In this document: one piece after another, positions 37,501 to 46,135 of the stretch | Layout of the letters: each line of letters starts with the position of its first letter | Position numbering within the stretch: position 1 is the first letter of the stretch | Assembly: GCF_013409865.1 (NCBI RefSeq) | Contig: NZ_JACCBM010000001.1 | Span: forward strand, 1,550,001-1,614,000 | Length of the DNA stretch: 64,000 nucleotides | Source: Herbiconiux flava | GTDB lineage: Bacteria > Actinomycetota > Actinomycetes > Actinomycetales > Microbacteriaceae | Direction: 5' to 3' | The notes under the pieces: generated by a model | The model's database searches: none | The model's input: only the letters and a program-made list of their open reading frames with translations | What the model was told of the DNA's origin: nothing | Position numbers and translations under genes: made by a program

Positions 37501-37530
37501 GCCGGCACGGTGCGCGAACACCGCGCCGGC
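37501..37530 (+). terminator. Intercistronic hairpin after the binding-protein gene
   Basis: GCCGGCACGGTG pairs with CACCGCGCCGGC (one A-C mismatch, 6-nt loop). No T-tract follows. It sits between the abundant binding protein and the permeases. Confidence 0.5.
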
Positions 37531-37546
37531 CCCCGTCGGCCCGATG

Positions 37547-37562
37547 CCCATCGCCCTAGGAA
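37547..37562 (+). repeat. 16-bp leader repeat, copy 2
   Basis: Identical to 36165-36180, again followed by an AGG purine run, but here it lies 39 nt before the permease start and does not serve its start codon. Confidence 0.85.
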
Positions 37563-37601
37563 GGTGGGGGCACAACCGCAATCGTAGTGGGAGTACCGTC
37601 T

Positions 37602-38573
37602 ATGACCTCGTCCGTGCTGCTCGTGCGCGAGCACGAATCCGGGGGTGTGCAGGAGCTGCCGCCCGACCCCGGCACCGCCCGCCGGAAGCGCGCCCGCTTC
37701 ACGCCGATCGTGCTGCTCGTGCCGGCCCTGATCATCCTCGCCGCCGTCATCGGCTGGCCGCTCGTGCAGCTGTTCGTGATGTCGTTCCAGGAGTTCGGCC
37801 GAGCGCAGGTCTTCGGCGCCGACGCCCCGTTCGTGGGCTTCGACAACTACGCCCGGGTGCTCGGCGACCCCCAGTTCTGGGCGGTGCTCGGCCGCAGCAT
37901 CCTGTTCTGCGTCGCCAACGTCGTGACGGCGATGGTGCTCGGCACGGCCGTCGCCCTGCTGATGAACCGCGTCAACCGCTTCTTCAAGACCCTCGTCTCG
38001 GTGGGCCTGCTGCTCGCCTGGGCGATGCCGGCGCTGACCGCCACGATCGTCTGGGGCTGGATGTTCGACACCCAGTACGGCGTCGTCAACTACCTCATGG
38101 AGGCCGTCAGCGGCCAGGACTTCACCAACCACTCCTGGCTGATCGACCCGTTCTCCTTCTTCGTGGTCGCGACCATCATCGTCACCTGGGGCGCTGTGCC
38201 CTTCGTCGCCTTCACGATCTTCGCCGGGCTCACGCAGGTGCCCGACGAGGTGCTCGAGGCCTCCCAGCTCGACGGGGCCGGGGCGTGGCAGCGCTTCCGC
38301 CTGATCGTCTTCCCCTACCTCCGCTCGATCTTCGTGGTCGTGATCATCCTGCAGGTCATCTGGGACCTGCGCGTGTTCACGCAGATCTTCGCCCTCCAGG
38401 GCATCGGCGGCATCAAGGAGCAGACCTCGACCCTCGGCGTGTACATCTACCAGACCTCCATCGGCGGCGGCGACTACGGCACGGGCGGCGCCATAGCGGT
38501 GATCATGGTCATCCTGATGGTGGCGATCTCGGTGTTCTACGTGCGCCGGAGCCTGAGGGAGGAGGAGCAGTGA
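37602..38573 (+). CDS. Sugar ABC transporter permease, MalF-type
   Basis: 323 residues with six helices. The N-terminus is soluble, and the first helix is FTPIVLLVPALIILAAVIGWPLV. The cytoplasmic EAA loop reads EVLEASQLDGAGAWQRFRLIVFPYLR and contacts the ATPase. ATG 37602 is preceded by GGGAG, 8 nt upstream; an in-frame GTG at 37587 is possible. The stop overlaps the second permease start by 4 nt. No ATPase gene is in the operon, so a shared MsiK-type ATPase encoded elsewhere is expected, as is usual in actinobacteria. Confidence 0.9.
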   Translation: MTSSVLLVREHESGGVQELPPDPGTARRKRARFTPIVLLVPALIILAAVIGWPLVQLFVMSFQEFGRAQVFGADAPFVGFDNYARVLGDPQFWAVLGRSILFCVANVVTAMVLGTAVALLMNRVNRFFKTLVSVGLLLAWAMPALTATIVWGWMFDTQYGVVNYLMEAVSGQDFTNHSWLIDPFSFFVVATIIVTWGAVPFVAFTIFAGLTQVPDEVLEASQLDGAGAWQRFRLIVFPYLRSIFVVVIILQVIWDLRVFTQIFALQGIGGIKEQTSTLGVYIYQTSIGGGDYGTGGAIAVIMVILMVAISVFYVRRSLREEEQ

Positions 38574-39421
38574 GCGGCGTGCGCACCAAGCGCAGCACGA
38601 GCATCCTGCTCGGGGCCGCGTCGATCGTGGTCTTCGTCTTCTCGGTCTTCCCGGTCTACTGGATGGTCAACACCTCCCTGCAGCCCAACAACGAGATCCG
38701 CGGCTCCGTGCCGAACTTCTTCCCCCAGCACCTCACCACGGCGAACTACGAGACCGTCATCTTCGACCCGGGTCGCGCGCCCTTCCTGCCGGCCCTCGGC
38801 AACTCGCTGATGGTCACCATCTCGACCGTCGTGATCGCGCTGGTCTTCGCGTTCCTCGCCTCGCTCGCGGTGACGCGCTACCGCTTCCGCAGCCGCAAGG
38901 CGTTCATCTTCGCCATCCTGATCATCCAGATGATCCCCGCCGAGGCGATGATCGTCTCGACCTACCGGGTGCTCGACGGCTGGAACCTGCTCAACACCAT
39001 CGCCGGCCTCACCCTCGTCTACGTCGCGACGGTGCTGCCGTTCACCATCTGGACCCTGCGCGGTTTCGTCAACGGCGTGCCGGTGGAGCTCGAGGAGTCG
39101 GCGATGATCGACGGATGCTCGCGCACCGGCGCGTTCTGGCGGATCACCTTCCCCCTGCTGGCGCCGGGCCTCGTCGCCACCGGCGTCTTCGGCTTCATCC
39201 AGGCGTGGAACGAGTTCCTGCTCGCGCTCGTGGTGAACTCGCGCCCCGAGATGATGACGCTGCCCGTGTGGCTGCGCACCTTCCAGCAGGTCACCGGCAC
39301 CACGAACTGGGCGGCGATCATGGCGGGGTCGACGCTGATGGCCATCCCGGTGATCGTGTTCTTCCTGCTGGTGCAGGGGCGCATGACCTCGGGGCTCGTG
39401 AGCGGGGCGGTGAAGGGATGA
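38570..39421 (+). CDS. Sugar ABC transporter permease, MalG-type
   Basis: 283 residues, six helices. The EAA loop is VELEESAMIDGCSRTGAFWRITFPLLAPG. The C-terminus VQGRMTSGLVSGAVKG is typical of the MalG group. The GTG start overlaps the previous stop and has a strong GGAGGAGGAG upstream. The stop overlaps the GH3 gene (ATGA), so transport and hydrolysis are coupled. It pairs with the upstream permease to form the translocation channel for the sugar taken up by the 36193 lipoprotein. Confidence 0.92.
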   Translation: MSGVRTKRSTSILLGAASIVVFVFSVFPVYWMVNTSLQPNNEIRGSVPNFFPQHLTTANYETVIFDPGRAPFLPALGNSLMVTISTVVIALVFAFLASLAVTRYRFRSRKAFIFAILIIQMIPAEAMIVSTYRVLDGWNLLNTIAGLTLVYVATVLPFTIWTLRGFVNGVPVELEESAMIDGCSRTGAFWRITFPLLAPGLVATGVFGFIQAWNEFLLALVVNSRPEMMTLPVWLRTFQQVTGTTNWAAIMAGSTLMAIPVIVFFLLVQGRMTSGLVSGAVKG

Positions 39422-40890
39422 GCGGGCTCCGGTCGAGCATCCTGGGCACCCTGCTGCCCGGGTTCGAGGGCACGACGTTGCCCGAGTGGGTCGAGCGGAT
39501 GCTCGGCGAGGGTCTCGCGGGCGTGTGCCTGTTCGGCGAGAACATCGTCTCGCCGGCGCAGCTCGTGGCCCTGACGGACGCTATCCGCGCGGCCAACCCC
39601 GCCGCTCTCATCGCGATCGACGAGGAGGGCGGCGACGTCACCCGGCTGTTCTACGATCGCGGGGCGCCCTATCCGGGCAACGCCGTGCTCGGCCGCCTCG
39701 ACGACCTCGCGGCGACCCGTGCGGTCGGCGCCGCGGTGGGGCGGGCTCTCGCCGAGGCGGGCGTCAACCTCGACTTCGCGCCGGATGCGGACGTGAACTC
39801 GAACCCGCTGAACCCCGTGATCGGGGTGCGGAGCTTCGGCGCCGACCCGGCGCTCGCGGCCCGGCACACCGTCGCCTGGACCGAGGGACTGCAGGCCCAG
39901 GGAGTCGCCGCGTGCCTCAAGCACTTCCCCGGGCACGGGGACACGGCGCAGGACTCCCACCTCGCGCTGCCGACGGTGGACGCGCCCGCCGATGTGCTGC
40001 GGTCGCGGGAGCTCGTGCCCTTCGCCGCAGCCGTCGCGGACGGGGCCCGCACCGTGATGACGAGTCACATCGTGCTGTCGCAGCTCGACCCGGGCACGCC
40101 GGCGACGTTCTCGCGGCCGATCCTCGAGGGGATCCTGCGCGGAGAGCTCGGCTTCGACGGGGTGATCGTGACCGATGCGCTCGACATGGCGGGCGCGAGT
40201 GCCTCGATCGGCATCCCGGGGGCCGCCGTCGCGGCGCTCGCCGCGGGATGCGACCTGCTCTGCATCGGCACCAGGAACACCGGGCCGCAGCTCGACGAGA
40301 TCGTCGACGCGGTGCAGGCCGCGATCGACTCGGGCCTGCTCGCGGCCGGGCGGGTCGAGGAGGCGGCCGGGCGGAACCTCGCTCTGGCGGGCTGGGCGGG
40401 TGCGGCGACTCCGTCGTCGGGAGCGGTCGGCTCAGACGGTGCGATGCCGGATGCCCGTGCCGTCGCCTCCACGTTCGCCTGGACCCCCGAGGCCGACGAG
40501 GCGCTGACCGGCCCCGGCTGGACCGTCGTGCGGGTCGACACCGCGGCCAACAGCGCCATCGGCGTCGTGCCGTGGGGCCCCTTCGCCGCGCTCGCCGCGG
40601 CCGGTGTGCACCTCGGCGTGCACGAGGTCGTCGAGGCGTCCTGGCGGGAGGAGATCGAGGACATTCCCGCCGAAGCATACGTGCTCGTGATCGGGAAGGA
40701 CAACGAGCGGCGGCCGGAGGTCGTCGCCCTGATCGACGCACTCCGGGACCGGCATCCGCGGGTCGTCACCGTCGACATGGGCTGGCCCGGATCGCACGCC
40801 CGCTACGCCGGCCTCGCCACCTACGGTGCCTCGGCGCTCGTGGGCGAGGCGCTCGCCTCGGTGCTCGCCGACAGGGGGGTGCGCTCGTGA
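39418..40890 (+). CDS. Glycoside hydrolase family 3, NagZ-like beta-N-acetylglucosaminidase
   Basis: 490 residues with no signal peptide, so cytoplasmic. The NagZ signature KHFPGHGDTAQDSHLALP, with its Asp-His acid/base dyad, is at about residues 168-185, and the nucleophile Asp is in VIVTDALDMAG. An extra C-terminal domain of about 140 residues after the barrel, common in Gram-positive GH3 enzymes, has no clear catalytic role. The enzyme should release GlcNAc from chitooligosaccharides or GlcNAc-anhydroMurNAc/MurNAc peptides imported by the adjacent ABC system. Starts and stops overlap with both neighbours. Confidence 0.9.
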   Translation: MSGLRSSILGTLLPGFEGTTLPEWVERMLGEGLAGVCLFGENIVSPAQLVALTDAIRAANPAALIAIDEEGGDVTRLFYDRGAPYPGNAVLGRLDDLAATRAVGAAVGRALAEAGVNLDFAPDADVNSNPLNPVIGVRSFGADPALAARHTVAWTEGLQAQGVAACLKHFPGHGDTAQDSHLALPTVDAPADVLRSRELVPFAAAVADGARTVMTSHIVLSQLDPGTPATFSRPILEGILRGELGFDGVIVTDALDMAGASASIGIPGAAVAALAAGCDLLCIGTRNTGPQLDEIVDAVQAAIDSGLLAAGRVEEAAGRNLALAGWAGAATPSSGAVGSDGAMPDARAVASTFAWTPEADEALTGPGWTVVRVDTAANSAIGVVPWGPFAALAAAGVHLGVHEVVEASWREEIEDIPAEAYVLVIGKDNERRPEVVALIDALRDRHPRVVTVDMGWPGSHARYAGLATYGASALVGEALASVLADRGVRS

Positions 40891-41846
40891 GGCTCGGGCT
40901 GGACATCGGGGGCACCAAGACCGACGTGGTCGCGGTCGACGACGGCGGAGCCGTCGTGGAGCGGGTCCGTCTCGCCACCGGATTCGGGCCGGAGGCCGTG
41001 GTCGCGACCGCGCTCGCCGGGATCGCCCGCGTCGCCGAGCTGACCGGGCGGGCGCCGTCGGACTTCGACTCGATCGGGGTGGGCATCCCGGGGCAGGTCG
41101 ACGTCGTCGCCGGTACGGTGTCGCACGCGGTGAACCTCGGCTTCGACGAGCTCGCTCTCGGCGACCTCCTCGGCGAGCGGCTCGGCTGCCCGGTGAAGGT
41201 CGAGAACGACGTGAAGGCCGCCGCTCTCGGCGCCTATCACCTGATGACGGCGCAGCCGCAGCTGACCGCGCGCTCGATGGCCTACCTGAACCTCGGCACC
41301 GGGCTCGCGGCCGGACTGGTGATCGACGGCCGGCTCTGGCGGGGTGCCCGCGGGGCGGCCGGTGAGATCGGGCACATCCCGGTCGACCCGAACGGGGTGC
41401 TCTGCCCGTGCGGGCAGCGGGGCTGCCTCGAGACCGTGGCGTCGGGGAGCGCGATCGCGAGGCAGTGGTCGTCGCCCGGGGCGGCCGACCCGATCCCGGC
41501 GCGGTCGCTGATGTCCGCTGCGGATGCCGGTGACCCGGAGGCCGTGGCCATCCGCTCGCTGCTCGTCGACAACGTGGCCGCCGCCGTGCGCGTGCTCGTG
41601 CTGACCGTCGACGTCGAGATCGTGATGATCGGCGGCGGGCTGTCGAACCTGGGGGAGTGGCTGCTCGACGAGGTGCGGCGGGTTCTGACATCCTGGGCCG
41701 AGGAGTCGCCGTTCCTGGCGTCGCTCGGGCTGGAGAGCCGGGTGCTGCTCGTGCCGGCCGGGTTCCCGGCGGCCGCCGTCGGGGCCGCCCTGGTCGGGGC
41801 GCCGGCGCTCACCGCTGACGAGAGGGTGCCGACGTGGCAGAAGTGA
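40887..41846 (+). CDS. ROK family sugar kinase, probable N-acetylglucosamine kinase
   Basis: 319 residues. The ATP motif LGLDIGGTKTDVV is at the N-terminus, the catalytic Asp region is KVENDVKAAALGAY, and the ROK zinc motif is HIPVDPNGVLCPCGQRGCLE. Unlike the regulator at 35021 it has no DNA-binding domain. It lies between the GH3 hydrolase and nagB, so it most likely phosphorylates GlcNAc to GlcNAc-6-phosphate (glucokinase activity is possible). GTG 40887 overlaps the previous stop (GTGA), and the end overlaps nagB by 13 nt. Confidence 0.88.
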   Translation: MRLGLDIGGTKTDVVAVDDGGAVVERVRLATGFGPEAVVATALAGIARVAELTGRAPSDFDSIGVGIPGQVDVVAGTVSHAVNLGFDELALGDLLGERLGCPVKVENDVKAAALGAYHLMTAQPQLTARSMAYLNLGTGLAAGLVIDGRLWRGARGAAGEIGHIPVDPNGVLCPCGQRGCLETVASGSAIARQWSSPGAADPIPARSLMSAADAGDPEAVAIRSLLVDNVAAAVRVLVLTVDVEIVMIGGGLSNLGEWLLDEVRRVLTSWAEESPFLASLGLESRVLLVPAGFPAAAVGAALVGAPALTADERVPTWQK

Positions 41847-42622
41847 TCGTGGTCGGCAGCCGCCGCGCCGCCGGGGCGCTCGTGGCCGAGGCCATTGAGC
41901 GGCTGGTGCTGCAGCGGCCCGACGCCGTGCTGGGGCTCGCCACCGGGGACACACCGCTGCCGGTGTACCGGGCGCTCGCCGAGCGTGTGCGGGCGGGGCT
42001 CGACCTCTCGGGCGTGCGCGGGTTCGCGCTGGACGAGTACGTGGGCATTCCCGTGACGCATCCGCAGAGCTACCACTCGGTGATCGCCGCGCAGGTGACC
42101 GGGCCGCTCGGGTTGGAGCCCTCGGCCGTGCACGTGCCCGACGGGCGGACGCTCGGCATCGAGACCGCGGGGGAGCGCTACGAGGACGCCATCCTGGCAG
42201 CCGGCGGCGTCGACCTGCAGCTGCTCGGCATCGGCACCGACGGCCACATCGGCTTCAACGAGCCCGGCTCGTCGTTCGCCTCGCTGACCCGGGTCAAGAC
42301 GCTCACCCGGCAGACACGGGAGGACAACGCCCGCTTCTTCGACACCGTCGAGGAGGTGCCGGTGCACAGCATCACGCAGGGGCTCGGCACGATCCTGCGG
42401 GCGCGGCGGCTGGTGCTGCTCGCGTTCGGGCGGGGCAAGGCTCGGGCGGTGGCGGCCGCGGTCGAAGGCCCGCTGACGGCGAGCGTGCCGGCGTCGGCCA
42501 TCCAGCTGCACCCGCGGGCGACCGTCGTGGTCGACGAGGAGGCCGCGGCCGAGCTCACCGAGCTCGAGTACTACCGTGAGGCCTTCGCGCAGAAGCCCAT
42601 CTGGGACCCGGTCATCCTCTAG
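41834..42622 (+). CDS. nagB: Glucosamine-6-phosphate deaminase
   Basis: Converts GlcN-6-phosphate to fructose 6-phosphate and ammonia. 262 residues, the normal length. Visible active-site parts are the phosphate loop LGLATGDTPLPVY, the Asp in FALDEYVGI, and the catalytic GIGTDGHIGFNEPGSSF. The start is GTG 41834, inside the kinase gene end. It is the last gene of the rightward amino-sugar operon and completes the pathway begun by NagA. It is followed by the convergent KDG kinase gene, with 24 bp between the stops. Confidence 0.95.
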   Translation: MAEVIVVGSRRAAGALVAEAIERLVLQRPDAVLGLATGDTPLPVYRALAERVRAGLDLSGVRGFALDEYVGIPVTHPQSYHSVIAAQVTGPLGLEPSAVHVPDGRTLGIETAGERYEDAILAAGGVDLQLLGIGTDGHIGFNEPGSSFASLTRVKTLTRQTREDNARFFDTVEEVPVHSITQGLGTILRARRLVLLAFGRGKARAVAAAVEGPLTASVPASAIQLHPRATVVVDEEAAAELTELEYYREAFAQKPIWDPVIL

Positions 42623-42645
42623 CCGCCGGCCCTCGTGCGTGGCGG
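42623..42645. terminator. Weak hairpin between convergent nagB and KDG-kinase genes
   Basis: CCGCC (42623-42627) pairs with GGCGG (42641-42645) with a 13-nt loop. This is the only structure in the 24-bp gap. Confidence 0.25.
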
Positions 42646-42646
42646 G

Positions 42647-43618
42647 TCAGCGGCGCACGGGGTCGGCGGCGTCGAAGGCCGCGAGGTCGGACGGGCGCGC
42701 GTAGCCGAGCCAGTCGCTCGGGTGGGTGCAGGCGATGGCGCCCGCGATCGCCGCGGTGCGCACCGCCTCGGCCAGGGGTGCGCCCGCGAGACGGCGAGCC
42801 AGGTAGGCGGCGGTGAAGGCGTCGCCCGCACCGACCGTGTCCACGACCGGCACCGCGAAGGCGGCCTGGTGCACGACCTCACCGCCGGCCGAGGCGCTGG
42901 CGCCGAGCGGTCCGCGCTTCACGACGGCCTCGCGCGGCCCGAGGTCGCGGAGGGCCTCGAGCAGCGCCGCCGGGTCGTCGAGGGCGGCGGGCGACCCGGT
43001 GATCAACCGCGCCTCGTCATCGCCGGCGATCACGATGTCGACGAGGGCGGCGAGCGAGCGCAGCACCGGCGCCGGATCCTCGGCCGGCCAGAGCGAGGCC
43101 CGCAGGTTCACGTCGAAGGACACGGCGCAGCCCGCCGCGCGGGCGAGCTCGACCGCCGCGAAGGCGGTCTCGCGCGCCGACGCCGAGAGCGCCGGGGTGA
43201 TGCCCGTCAGGTGCAGCAGCGCGTGCTGAGCGAAGTCGATCCGGTCGAGGTCGGCCGGGGTCAACCGGCTGCCCGCGCTCCCCGCGCGGTAGTAGGTGAC
43301 GGCCGTCCGCCCGGCGTGCGGGGTGTTCTTGATCATCAGCCCGGTGGGCGCCGCCGTGTCGACGATCGCCACGACCCGCACGCCCTCGCCCCGCAGCTCG
43401 CCCGCGACCCGTCGCCCGAGGGCGTCGTCGCCGACCCGCCCGAGCCAGGTGGCGTCGACCCCGAGGCGTGTCAGCCCCACGGCGACGTTGCCCTCGGCCC
43501 CGCCGGTCTCGATCCGGGCCGTCGCCAGGTGCTCGAGCCCGGCGACCCCGTCGCCCCGGATCAGCGCCATGCTCTCCCCGAGCGTCACCACCCCGCGCGT
43601 CATGTCCCCGCCCGTCAT
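42647..43618 (-). CDS. 2-keto-3-deoxygluconate kinase (PfkB family)
   Basis: 323 residues. PfkB motifs are GGAEGNVAVGLTRLG near the N-terminus and VDTVGAGDAFTAAYLARRLAG with the catalytic Asp near the C-terminus. The opening TLGESMALIR is characteristic of KDG kinases. It would phosphorylate 2-keto-3-deoxygluconate (or the galactonate epimer) to KDPG, the substrate of the aldolase encoded directly upstream in the operon (ATGA overlap). The long upstream frame is a shadow; ATG 43618 is the start because it overlaps the aldolase stop and begins at the conserved strand. Confidence 0.87.
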   Translation of the reverse strand: MTGGDMTRGVVTLGESMALIRGDGVAGLEHLATARIETGGAEGNVAVGLTRLGVDATWLGRVGDDALGRRVAGELRGEGVRVVAIVDTAAPTGLMIKNTPHAGRTAVTYYRAGSAGSRLTPADLDRIDFAQHALLHLTGITPALSASARETAFAAVELARAAGCAVSFDVNLRASLWPAEDPAPVLRSLAALVDIVIAGDDEARLITGSPAALDDPAALLEALRDLGPREAVVKRGPLGASASAGGEVVHQAAFAVPVVDTVGAGDAFTAAYLARRLAGAPLAEAVRTAAIAGAIACTHPSDWLGYARPSDLAAFDAADPVRR

Positions 43619-44250
43619 CGCTTCACCCCGCCCAGCGAGTCGACGGCGGCGCGCGACAGCTCGGCGATGCGGCCGAAGTCGCCCGCTGCGATCGCGTCGC
43701 GGGGCACCATCCAGCTGCCGCTGATCGCGAAGACCGACGGATGCGCGGCCCACGCCGCGGCCGAGGCCGCACTCACCCCACCGCTCGGCAGGAAGCGCAC
43801 CCCGGGGAACGGCCCCACCAGCGCGTCGAGGTACGCCGTGCCGCCGAGCGCGCCCGCCGGGTAGAGCTTCACGTGGTCGACGCCGGCGCGCAGCGCTCGG
43901 GAGACGTCGGTGGGCGTGGCGACGCCCGGCACGACGTCGAGCCCGCGGTCGGCGCCGAGGGTCACGATCTCCTCGTCGAAGCCGGGCGCGACCGCGAAGC
44001 GCGCGCCGGCGTCGGCCGCCGCGTGCAACTGCGCCGGCGTGATCACCGTGCCGACGCCTGCGACGAACCCCGGCACCGCCGAGGCCGCGGCGAGGGCGTC
44101 GAGCGCCGCCGGGGTGCGCAGGGTGAACTCGGCGCAGCCGATGCCGCCGGCCAGCAGCGCCTCGGCCAGCCCGACGGCCTGCGCGGCGTCGTCGATGACG
44201 ACGACCGGCACGATCCGCTGCCCGCCGAGCGAGGCCGGTGCCCCGCTCAT
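43615..44250 (-). CDS. eda: KDPG/KHG aldolase
   Basis: Cleaves 2-keto-3-deoxy-6-phosphogluconate to pyruvate and glyceraldehyde 3-phosphate. 211 residues in a TIM barrel with IVPVVVIDDAAQAVGLAEALL, the Glu in GCAEFTLRTPAAL, the Schiff-base Lys in VKLYPAGALGG, and FLPSGGVS. It lies between an SDR gene and KDG kinase with 4-nt overlaps on both sides. Kinase plus aldolase form the lower Entner-Doudoroff branch used for hexuronates and sugar acids. A KDPGal aldolase activity is an alternative. Confidence 0.92.
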   Translation of the reverse strand: MSGAPASLGGQRIVPVVVIDDAAQAVGLAEALLAGGIGCAEFTLRTPAALDALAAASAVPGFVAGVGTVITPAQLHAAADAGARFAVAPGFDEEIVTLGADRGLDVVPGVATPTDVSRALRAGVDHVKLYPAGALGGTAYLDALVGPFPGVRFLPSGGVSAASAAAWAAHPSVFAISGSWMVPRDAIAAGDFGRIAELSRAAVDSLGGVKR

Positions 44251-45035
44251 CGTCCGAGCCAGCCGCCGTCGACGGGCAGCGTGATGCCGTCGACGTAGTC
44301 CGAGGCGCGGGAGGCCAGGAAGACGGTGGCGCCCGCCAGGTCGGAGGCCTCGCCCCAGCGCCCGGCCGGGATGCGGTCGAGGATCGACTGCGAGCGCGAG
44401 GGGTCGGCCCGCAGCGCCGAGGTGTTGTCGGTCGCGATGTACCCGGGCGCGATGGCGTTCACGTTCACGCCCCGCGCCGCCCACTCGTTCGACAGCGCCT
44501 TGGTCAGGCCCGCGATGCCCGACTTGGCCGCGGTGTAGCCCGGCACGTTGATGCCGCCCTGGAAGCTGAGCAGGGACGCCGTGAAGATCACCTTGCCGTG
44601 GCCGCGGTCGAGCATCCGTCGCCCCACCGCCTGGGTCAGCCGGAACTGGCTCGACAGGTTGATCTCGAGCACCCGGTACCAGGAGTCGAGCGGATGCTCG
44701 GCCGCCGGTGACCGCTCGATGGTGCCCGCGTTGTTCACCAGCACGTCGATGTCGCGCTCGGAGAGAGCGGCCCCGAGGGCGTCGACGGCGGACGGGTCGG
44801 CGAAGTCGCAGGCGAGCCCCTCGAACCGCCGCCCGGTCGCCTCGACGGCCGCGCCGACCGCACTGCCGGAGGCCGGGAGCGTCGTGCTCACACCGATGAC
44901 GTCGGAACCGGCCTCGGCGAGGGCCACCGCCATGGCGAAGCCGATGCCGCGGCTGGCGCCGGTGACCACGGAGGTTGTTCCTTCGAGGGAGAAGAGCCCG
45001 CTCAGGCCCGGCCCGCTCGGGCCCGGCCCGCTCAT
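44247..45035 (-). CDS. SDR family oxidoreductase, KduD-like
   Basis: 262 residues. The NAD(P) loop is VTGASRGIGFAMA, the NNAG motif is present, and the catalytic Ser-Tyr-Lys falls in TASLLSFQGGINVPGYTAAKSG. The overall pattern (LFSLEGTTSVVTGASRGIG at the start, ITLPVDGGWLGR at the end) fits 2-deoxy-D-gluconate 3-dehydrogenase / gluconate 5-dehydrogenase enzymes. In the operon with KDG kinase and aldolase it probably interconverts a keto-sugar acid. The N-terminus carries a repeated GPGPSGPGLSG leader before the fold. It overlaps both neighbours by 4 nt. Confidence 0.85.
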   Translation of the reverse strand: MSGPGPSGPGLSGLFSLEGTTSVVTGASRGIGFAMAVALAEAGSDVIGVSTTLPASGSAVGAAVEATGRRFEGLACDFADPSAVDALGAALSERDIDVLVNNAGTIERSPAAEHPLDSWYRVLEINLSSQFRLTQAVGRRMLDRGHGKVIFTASLLSFQGGINVPGYTAAKSGIAGLTKALSNEWAARGVNVNAIAPGYIATDNTSALRADPSRSQSILDRIPAGRWGEASDLAGATVFLASRASDYVDGITLPVDGGWLGR

Positions 45036-46057
45036 GCCTTGCCCGCCACGTCGACGAGGATCTTCATCGCGCGACCGCTCTCGAGCTCCTCGAGCGCGGC
45101 CTGGGTCTCGGCGAGCGGCACGCGGCTCGTGATGAGCACCTCGGCCGGCACCGTGCCGTCGGCCACCAGCTCGACCGCCCGCTCGAAGTCGGTGCGCTGA
45201 TAGACGCGTGCTCCGCGGATGGTCAGCTCGCGCCAGAACACCCGCTGCAGGTCGATCTCCCGCGGGGTCGGGTGGATGGCGACCACGACGAGCGTTCCCC
45301 GCACCTTCGCCAGCGCGGTCGCGCCGAGCACCGCGGCGGCTGCGCCCGAGACCTCGAACACGACGTCGGCGCCGACGCCGCCCGTCCACTCCTCGACCCA
45401 GGCGGTCTGGTCGACCGCGCGCGGGTCGACGGTGGTGAAACCGAGGGCGGCGACCTGCTCCCGGCGCCCGCCGTCGAGCTCGATCACGGCGACCTCGGCG
45501 CCGATCGAGCGGGCGACCGTGGCGATCAGCACGCCGATCGGGCCACCGCCGATCACGACCGCCTTCTCGCCGGCCTTCAGCTCGGCGCGGCGCACGTCGT
45601 GCACGGCGACGGCGACGGGCTCGACGAGAGCCGCGTGGTCGAGACGGATGCCCGCCGGCAGCGCCACGAGTGTCGACGCCGGCACGTTCCAGAGCGGCTG
45701 CAGCGCACCGGGCGAGTCGATGCCGATGAAGTCGAGGTTCTGGCAGATGTGCTCGTTGCCCGCGAGGCAGGCGGGGCAGGTGCCGTCCCAGTCCAGCGGC
45801 ATGACGGTCACGGGGTCGCCGACCGACCAGCCGGAGACGCCGTCGCCGAGCGCCGCGATCTCGCCGCTCATCTCGTGACCGAACACCAGCGGGGTGCCGA
45901 CCCGCGCATCCATCGAGCCGTGGAAGATGTGCAGGTCGGTGCCGCAGAGGCCGACGTGCGACACCGCGATCTGCACGGAGCCGGGCGGCGGCGGGGGAGT
46001 GGTCTCCGCCTCGGCGATCTCGATGGTGCGGTTTCGCACGTAACTGGCAGTCAGCAC
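45032..46057 (-). CDS. Zinc-dependent sugar-acid dehydrogenase (threonine/butanediol dehydrogenase-like)
   Basis: 341 residues of the medium-chain dehydrogenase family. The catalytic zinc site is formed by GLCGTDLH, GHEMSG and the Glu in ALVEPVAVAVHD; the cofactor loop is VIGGGPIGVLIA. The structural zinc lobe reads DGTCPACLAGNEHIC, so the first of the usual four Cys is Asp. The substrate may be L-idonate, L-gulonate, L-galactonate or a similar acid, judged from the operon. The start is GTG 46057 with GGAAGGA 7 nt upstream. It is the first gene of the leftward operon, divergent from the CoA-transferase gene across a 137-bp region with LacI-like sites. Confidence 0.87.
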   Translation of the reverse strand: MLTASYVRNRTIEIAEAETTPPPPPGSVQIAVSHVGLCGTDLHIFHGSMDARVGTPLVFGHEMSGEIAALGDGVSGWSVGDPVTVMPLDWDGTCPACLAGNEHICQNLDFIGIDSPGALQPLWNVPASTLVALPAGIRLDHAALVEPVAVAVHDVRRAELKAGEKAVVIGGGPIGVLIATVARSIGAEVAVIELDGGRREQVAALGFTTVDPRAVDQTAWVEEWTGGVGADVVFEVSGAAAAVLGATALAKVRGTLVVVAIHPTPREIDLQRVFWRELTIRGARVYQRTDFERAVELVADGTVPAEVLITSRVPLAETQAALEELESGRAMKILVDVAGKA

Positions 46058-46135
46058 TGACTCGTCCTTCCGTCGTCGGAGGTCGTGCGCCGCGGGCCCT
46101 GAGGCCGCGCCTTGCGCATCGACACCCCGCGACAG

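Noticed and set aside
42647..46057. Reading the KDG kinase/aldolase operon as part of the fucose pathway
   Set aside because: The fucose pathway seen here ends with FAH cleavage of a diketo acid and needs neither KDG kinase nor KDPG aldolase. The operon more likely serves hexonates or hexuronates, with only shared regulation.
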